Below, piece by piece: positions 34,234 to 37,344 of a stretch of 37,344 nt of DNA (position 1 is its first letter; each line of letters opens with the position of its first letter). Under the pieces are notes generated by a model, which saw only the letters and a list, made by a program, of their open reading frames with translations, was not told where the DNA came from and made no database searches. Made by a program: the position numbers and the translations under genes. The DNA is from Alphaproteobacteria bacterium (GTDB lineage Bacteria; Pseudomonadota; Alphaproteobacteria; UBA9655): positions 1 to 37,344 of the forward strand of contig JAIEQB010000024.1 in assembly GCA_019748065.1 (NCBI GenBank), read 5' to 3'.

Positions 34234-35163
34234 GTGGCATTTCAAAGTTCATGGTTTAACTCAAAGGGCTATCTCCAAGGTATTTTCTGGATGCTTATGG
34301 TCTGTATTGTTAGCAGTCTCAACGATACGCTGACCAAATACGTAGGAAGCCGTTTGTCTGGGGCGGAAGTTGCCTTCTTCCGCTTTTTCTTTAGCACTAT
34401 CGTTCTTCTTCCTTTTATGATGGCTAAAGGTAAAGGGGCTTTTGTCACTCATTATCCTAAAGCCCAGTGTATTCGGGCTATTCTTCTCGTCCTTGCCATG
34501 ACAACATGGAGTTATGGGGTTGCCTCACTTCCTTTAACGCTTGCCACTATCATCAGTTTCACCATTCCGTTTTTCATTCTTCCCCTAGCGAAAATCTTTT
34601 TAAAAGAACATGTGGGCTGGCAACGCTGGGCAGCCACCCTCTTTGGATTTTTAGGCATTATGATAAGTATTCATCCTTCAGGGGCAGATTTTAACCCTAT
34701 GGCTTTCGCCTTGATTATCTCAGCCTTTATGTTCGCCCTTCTTGATGTGGTAAATAAAAAACTTTTGACCGATGATGAAAGTCTTTTATGTATGTTATTT
34801 TATTCGGGCCTTGGAACGGCGGTCCTAGGCTTTGTTCCTGCGGTATTAACTTGGCAAACACCCACATTTCAAGAGCTTTTCTTCCTCTTGATTTTGGGGG
34901 GTGGTGGCAGCCTGATGTTATTCTGTTTATTGAAAGCTTTTGCAGCAACCGAAGTCTCTGCTTTGCAGCCCTTACGTTATGCAGAGTTTATTCTTTCTGC
35001 TTTCTTTGGGTTGATTGTTTTCCAAGAATGGCCTGCGATAAGCACTCTTTTCGGAGCTGCTATTATTATTCCTGCAACTCTTTACATTACAATTTATGAA
35101 ACGCGCCAGCAGCGTAAAAAGTGGAACCGTGAAGAGTTGGAGCTGAAAAAAGCAGCAGCTTAA
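34234..35163 (+). CDS. DMT superfamily (EamA) permease
   Basis: Inner-membrane transporter of 309 residues with ten hydrophobic segments in two EamA halves. The GTG start at 34234 gives MAFQSS, with no strong ribosome site. FWMLMVCIVSSLNDTLTKYVG opens the first half, and LSGAEVAFFRFFFSTIVLLP is the typical EamA segment. Relatives export amino acids or nucleotide-related metabolites, and one intracellular branch imports S-adenosylmethionine; the substrate cannot be told. It is on the plus strand between two minus-strand phage-like blocks. Confidence 0.85.
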   Translation: MAFQSSWFNSKGYLQGIFWMLMVCIVSSLNDTLTKYVGSRLSGAEVAFFRFFFSTIVLLPFMMAKGKGAFVTHYPKAQCIRAILLVLAMTTWSYGVASLPLTLATIISFTIPFFILPLAKIFLKEHVGWQRWAATLFGFLGIMISIHPSGADFNPMAFALIISAFMFALLDVVNKKLLTDDESLLCMLFYSGLGTAVLGFVPAVLTWQTPTFQELFFLLILGGGGSLMLFCLLKAFAATEVSALQPLRYAEFILSAFFGLIVFQEWPAISTLFGAAIIIPATLYITIYETRQQRKKWNREELELKKAAA

Positions 35164-35194
35164 TAGCATTTCGCTTTTTTCAAATGAGTGCGTC

Positions 35195-35231
35195 AGAGAT
35201 CCTGAGACCCCGCGGGAGCCTCAGGATCTCT
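35195..35231. terminator. Palindrome/terminator between the permease and the second phage block
   Basis: A perfect 12-bp stem AGAGATCCTGAG / CTCAGGATCTCT with a GC-rich 13-base loop, between the convergent permease and the 35248 gene. It is also of the GATCCTGAG dispersed-repeat type, so it may be both a repeat and a terminator. No clear T tract follows. Confidence 0.6.
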
Positions 35232-35247
35232 CCAATAACATAATTCT

Positions 35248-35757
35248 TTACACCTCCACAAGTTCCAAGGTCCATCCAACGGTTAGGCCCCACTCATCCA
35301 CCTCTAGCGTATAGTTTTCGACCATCATTGAAAGACGCGGGGCATATGTTACAAACCCCCAGGAAAAGCCAGTAGGGAGGGAAAAGTGTTTTTCTATGGG
35401 CGCGGGCCATATGTTCTTCTTATGATCATAAAGGTGGATACAGGTTGGCTCGCGCTCCAAGGTTACTTCTTGTGCTCCTTGGGGAATAGACTGGGTCAAA
35501 GTCTGAAGGCAAGTTACATTTACCTTGTCTCCCCTCCACAAGCCATCAAAGGCGGGAGGAGCTTTATCTTTGCAAGCTATAGTTGACTTGAATTTTCGAT
35601 GGGTTGACTGTCCTACCCACACCAACCTGCCATTTAGGGTTCGTCGCAAACTGCCTTGAGGAATGGGGGTAAGAGTTTGAATGCATTCTCGTGCGGAATA
35701 GGGGGCGAAGAAGTTTCCTTTTCCGACAATTTCGAGGGTGAGCTCAGTTTCACTCAT
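35248..35757 (-). CDS. Hypothetical GTA/phage tail-associated protein
   Basis: Protein of 169 residues, beta-rich, starting MSETELTLEIVGKGNFFAPY. The start overlaps the upstream DUF3168-like gene by four bases (ATGA). No exact family is recognised. Position just after the tail-completion gene equals that of the tail tube gene in GTA clusters, and the all-beta character fits, so a tail tube or tail protein is likely by context. Confidence 0.55.
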   Translation of the reverse strand: MSETELTLEIVGKGNFFAPYSARECIQTLTPIPQGSLRRTLNGRLVWVGQSTHRKFKSTIACKDKAPPAFDGLWRGDKVNVTCLQTLTQSIPQGAQEVTLEREPTCIHLYDHKKNIWPAPIEKHFSLPTGFSWGFVTYAPRLSMMVENYTLEVDEWGLTVGWTLELVEV

Positions 35758-36113
35758 TCTGCAACTCCTGGAAGGCGGGCTTTTAAGCGAAATCGATAAC
35801 GGCGGGTTCTCCCATCCTTGAGGAGAAGAAGAGTGCTTTCGGTCATCTTCATGCCAATGTTTTGGGAGACGTTGATATTTTGAATTAAACAGTTTTCAAC
35901 GGCAGTGCCGAGCCTGAGAATTTCTTGAGTTCCTGCATATTGGCTCAACACATTAATGCTGATGGAGACCATACGTGGGCCCCATGGAAGCCCATAAATA
36001 CTTTGTTCTGGGAGAAGCATAATGTGAGGATAAGGCGGTGTCGCCGGGCGCTGGTTGAAAGTAGGACAAATTAAGATAAGGTCTTTTCTTAAATCCATAA
36101 GCAATTTACGCAT
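35754..36113 (-). CDS. DUF3168-like tail completion protein
   Basis: Protein of 119 residues. Helical start MRKLLMDLRKDLILICPTF, then beta strands with SISINVLSQYAGTQEILRL and the tail LLLLKDGRTRRYRFRLKARLPG, consistent with the DUF3168 (GTA gp8-like) tail-completion fold. GAGGAGG precedes the ATG. It overlaps the head-tail adaptor gene by eight bases upstream and the 169-residue gene by four bases downstream. Confidence 0.65.
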   Translation of the reverse strand: MRKLLMDLRKDLILICPTFNQRPATPPYPHIMLLPEQSIYGLPWGPRMVSISINVLSQYAGTQEILRLGTAVENCLIQNINVSQNIGMKMTESTLLLLKDGRTRRYRFRLKARLPGVAE

Positions 36114-36429
36114 TTTCTTCCTCCTCAGCGATCATGGTGAGAAAGCGGTTATATTGGATAAGACTGGGAGAGTTTGTGACTCGAAGGCATTTTGTGATGT
36201 TGAGAAGAGGCCACAGAAATTTACTTTGAGGAGGAATCCTCAATGGCACGCGTAGGGTAAGGCGATAGGCGGGGCCTTGCGTTTTCATGCTTATGAGAGG
36301 CCAAACGGCAGCCCACACTTGTGGTCCTTCTCGCCATTCCTCACGCCAGCCACCTGCCCAATCTTCCTCTGTGTGTAGGTAGAGAAGAGTAAGGGATTCT
36401 TTCAAATCCCGTGTGGTTATTTCTTTCAT
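36106..36429 (-). CDS. Head-tail adaptor-like protein
   Basis: Protein of 107 residues with DWAGGWREEWREGPQVWAAVWPL, the pattern of phage head closure/adaptor proteins of the GTA gp7 type (PF05521-like), followed by LTLRVPLRIP. The remainder is beta-rich. GAGG lies five bases before the ATG. Position between connector and DUF3168-like genes agrees with GTA gene order. Confidence 0.65.
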   Translation of the reverse strand: MKEITTRDLKESLTLLYLHTEEDWAGGWREEWREGPQVWAAVWPLISMKTQGPAYRLTLRVPLRIPPQSKFLWPLLNITKCLRVTNSPSLIQYNRFLTMIAEEEENA

Positions 36430-36438
36430 AGGGGCCTC

Positions 36439-36957
36439 TTAGAGAAAATGGTGAACTTTGAAGGAGGTGAGTAGAGACAAATCTACTTTCTGGTGATCAT
36501 AAAAAGCCTGTAAAACCATTAAAAGAGCATGGCGCAGAGTCGGTGGTAGTGCTGAACTTTCCTCGCCGTAACCAGCCCAATAAAGGATGGAAATATTTTT
36601 ATCCCAGTACATTGGTGATAAAATGATCTTGTTTTCTTCAATAATGTAAGGAATTGCAATCTCTTTGCTTTGTACCAACTCCACCTCCATAAGAGGGGGC
36701 CGTGGCAGGCTTATTTCAATGTGCTTTTCCCGCTGTTTTATGAGAGGAGAGGGAGGAGAGTAGGGCGGCTTGAGTGTCAATTCCCACTGTTGTTTAAGAA
36801 GAGATCTTTGTGTCACATCCTCAACATAAGCTCGGGCTGAACTTAGTAGAGTGGGAAGCAAAGCATCTTCCTGATTTCCCTGAAGTCGTAAAAATACTTT
36901 TACTTCTTCTAAGATAAAGGGCTCTCTTTGAGGATTAATTTTTTGAAGTAAACGCAT
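36439..36957 (-). CDS. Phage/GTA gp6-like head-tail connector
   Basis: Protein of 172 residues. FILEEVKVFLRLQGNQEDALLPTLLSSARAYVEDVTQRSLLKQQWEL is the classic phiE125 gp8 / GTA gp6-like opening helix pattern, and ALPPTLRHALLMVLQAFYDHQ is the conserved C-terminal helix. It joins the portal to the adaptor in the virion. It is the first gene of the right phage block; no portal, capsid or terminase gene follows to the right within the window. Confidence 0.8.
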   Translation of the reverse strand: MRLLQKINPQREPFILEEVKVFLRLQGNQEDALLPTLLSSARAYVEDVTQRSLLKQQWELTLKPPYSPPSPLIKQREKHIEISLPRPPLMEVELVQSKEIAIPYIIEENKIILSPMYWDKNISILYWAGYGEESSALPPTLRHALLMVLQAFYDHQKVDLSLLTSFKVHHFL

Positions 36958-37037
36958 AGGATCTCGAAAGTTAACTCTTTTTTAAATAAAAACCTGTAAT
37001 AATGAATATATAAACAGAGAATTAATCATGAGGCGTT

Positions 37038-37196
37038 ATGAAGAAAATTATTTTAATATTTTCCTTAAGTATTTTTGCTCTTTCGGCATTTGAGCCTCTT
37101 TATGCTCGTGATGGTGGTAAGAGTGAGGCACACCATGAAAGGTCTTATACCTATGATCCTAATAAACATATAAATATAAACCAAGAGAATCCATAA
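37038..37196 (+). CDS. 52-residue small secreted protein
   Basis: Short gene encoding a signal peptide MKKIILIFSLSIFALSAF ending near LYARD, then a His/Tyr-containing tail (AHHERSYTYDP) of about 28 residues. GAGG lies before the ATG. It resembles, loosely, the 105-residue protein at 30036 in signal-plus-His/Tyr-rich layout. The role is unknown. Its start is divergent from the phage connector gene. Confidence 0.55.
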   Translation: MKKIILIFSLSIFALSAFEPLYARDGGKSEAHHERSYTYDPNKHININQENP

Positions 37197-37241
37197 GTAA
37201 AAAGTCGTTGTTATATTCTGTTATAATTATATCACAAAAAT

Positions 37242-37266
37242 CCGCCCTGTCCTTTGAGAAGGGCGG
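37242..37266 (-). terminator. Terminator for a minus-strand gene to the right
   Basis: Stem CCGCCCT / AGGGCGG with an 11-base loop. On the minus strand it is followed by GATTTTTGTG, a fair T run, so it probably ends transcription from a gene beyond 37344. It could also end the plus-strand 52-residue gene. Confidence 0.65.
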
Positions 37267-37344
37267 TTGAATAAGTTCAGATACAAGTGAGACAAAAAGT
37301 TAGTTGAAGTAGGGGCTGTGAAGTGGAGGGTAAAGCGATAGCTT

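Overview
The window most likely comes from an alphaproteobacterium with an AT-rich genome and a probable host-associated lifestyle, perhaps Holosporales- or Rickettsiales-like. The reasons are a CckA-type hybrid kinase, an RcdA/DUF1465 protein, a membrane-anchored CycM-like cytochrome c, gene-transfer-agent (GTA)-like phage genes, and short dispersed palindromic repeats of the kind scattered through Rickettsiales genomes. The taxonomic placement is inference. No rRNA, tRNA or CRISPR array was seen.

Layout. 1-5036: tandem duplication of a DUF3570-like outer-membrane barrel gene plus a DUF4266-like lipoprotein gene; the second lipoprotein gene has collapsed to 24 codons, and a 7-bp tandem repeat lies before the second barrel gene. 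5037-8535: secreted zinc metalloprotease, LysE/RhtB exporter, secreted beta-solenoid protein with seven evenly spaced Gly-Pro motifs, His-rich SEC-C mini-protein, transposase fragment. 8536-11228: RcdA-like protein, lytic transglycosylase, AAA_14/DUF4143 ATPase. 11322-18347: a same-strand run bioC, cytochrome c, yejA-yejB-yejE-yejF; a palindromic repeat lies in frame within the yejA signal peptide. 18364-22640: secreted HIT protein translationally coupled to a Nudix hydrolase, second SEC-C copy with a fossil of the beta-solenoid gene, small secreted proteins, an outer-membrane barrel and a repeat-rich stretch. 22641-24778: aminotransferase/oxidoreductase pair for an amino-sugar acid. 25172-29880: cckA, divergent from a TPR-secretin lipoprotein. 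30036-37344: two blocks of GTA/phage-like genes on the minus strand, split by a plus-strand EamA permease and bounded by two small secreted-protein genes.

Themes. Much of the content concerns the envelope: outer-membrane barrels, lipoproteins, secretin, transglycosylase, amino-sugar synthesis, peptide uptake. CckA and RcdA both belong to the CtrA cell-cycle circuit in other alphaproteobacteria. Two modules (DUF3570/DUF4266 and SEC-C/beta-solenoid) show the same pattern: duplication, one gene kept in both copies, and the partner gene in one copy collapsed by an internal deletion. No defence system or large new enzymatic pathway is evident. The most unusual items are the duplicated modules, the repeat-derived signal peptide and the split GTA-like cluster.
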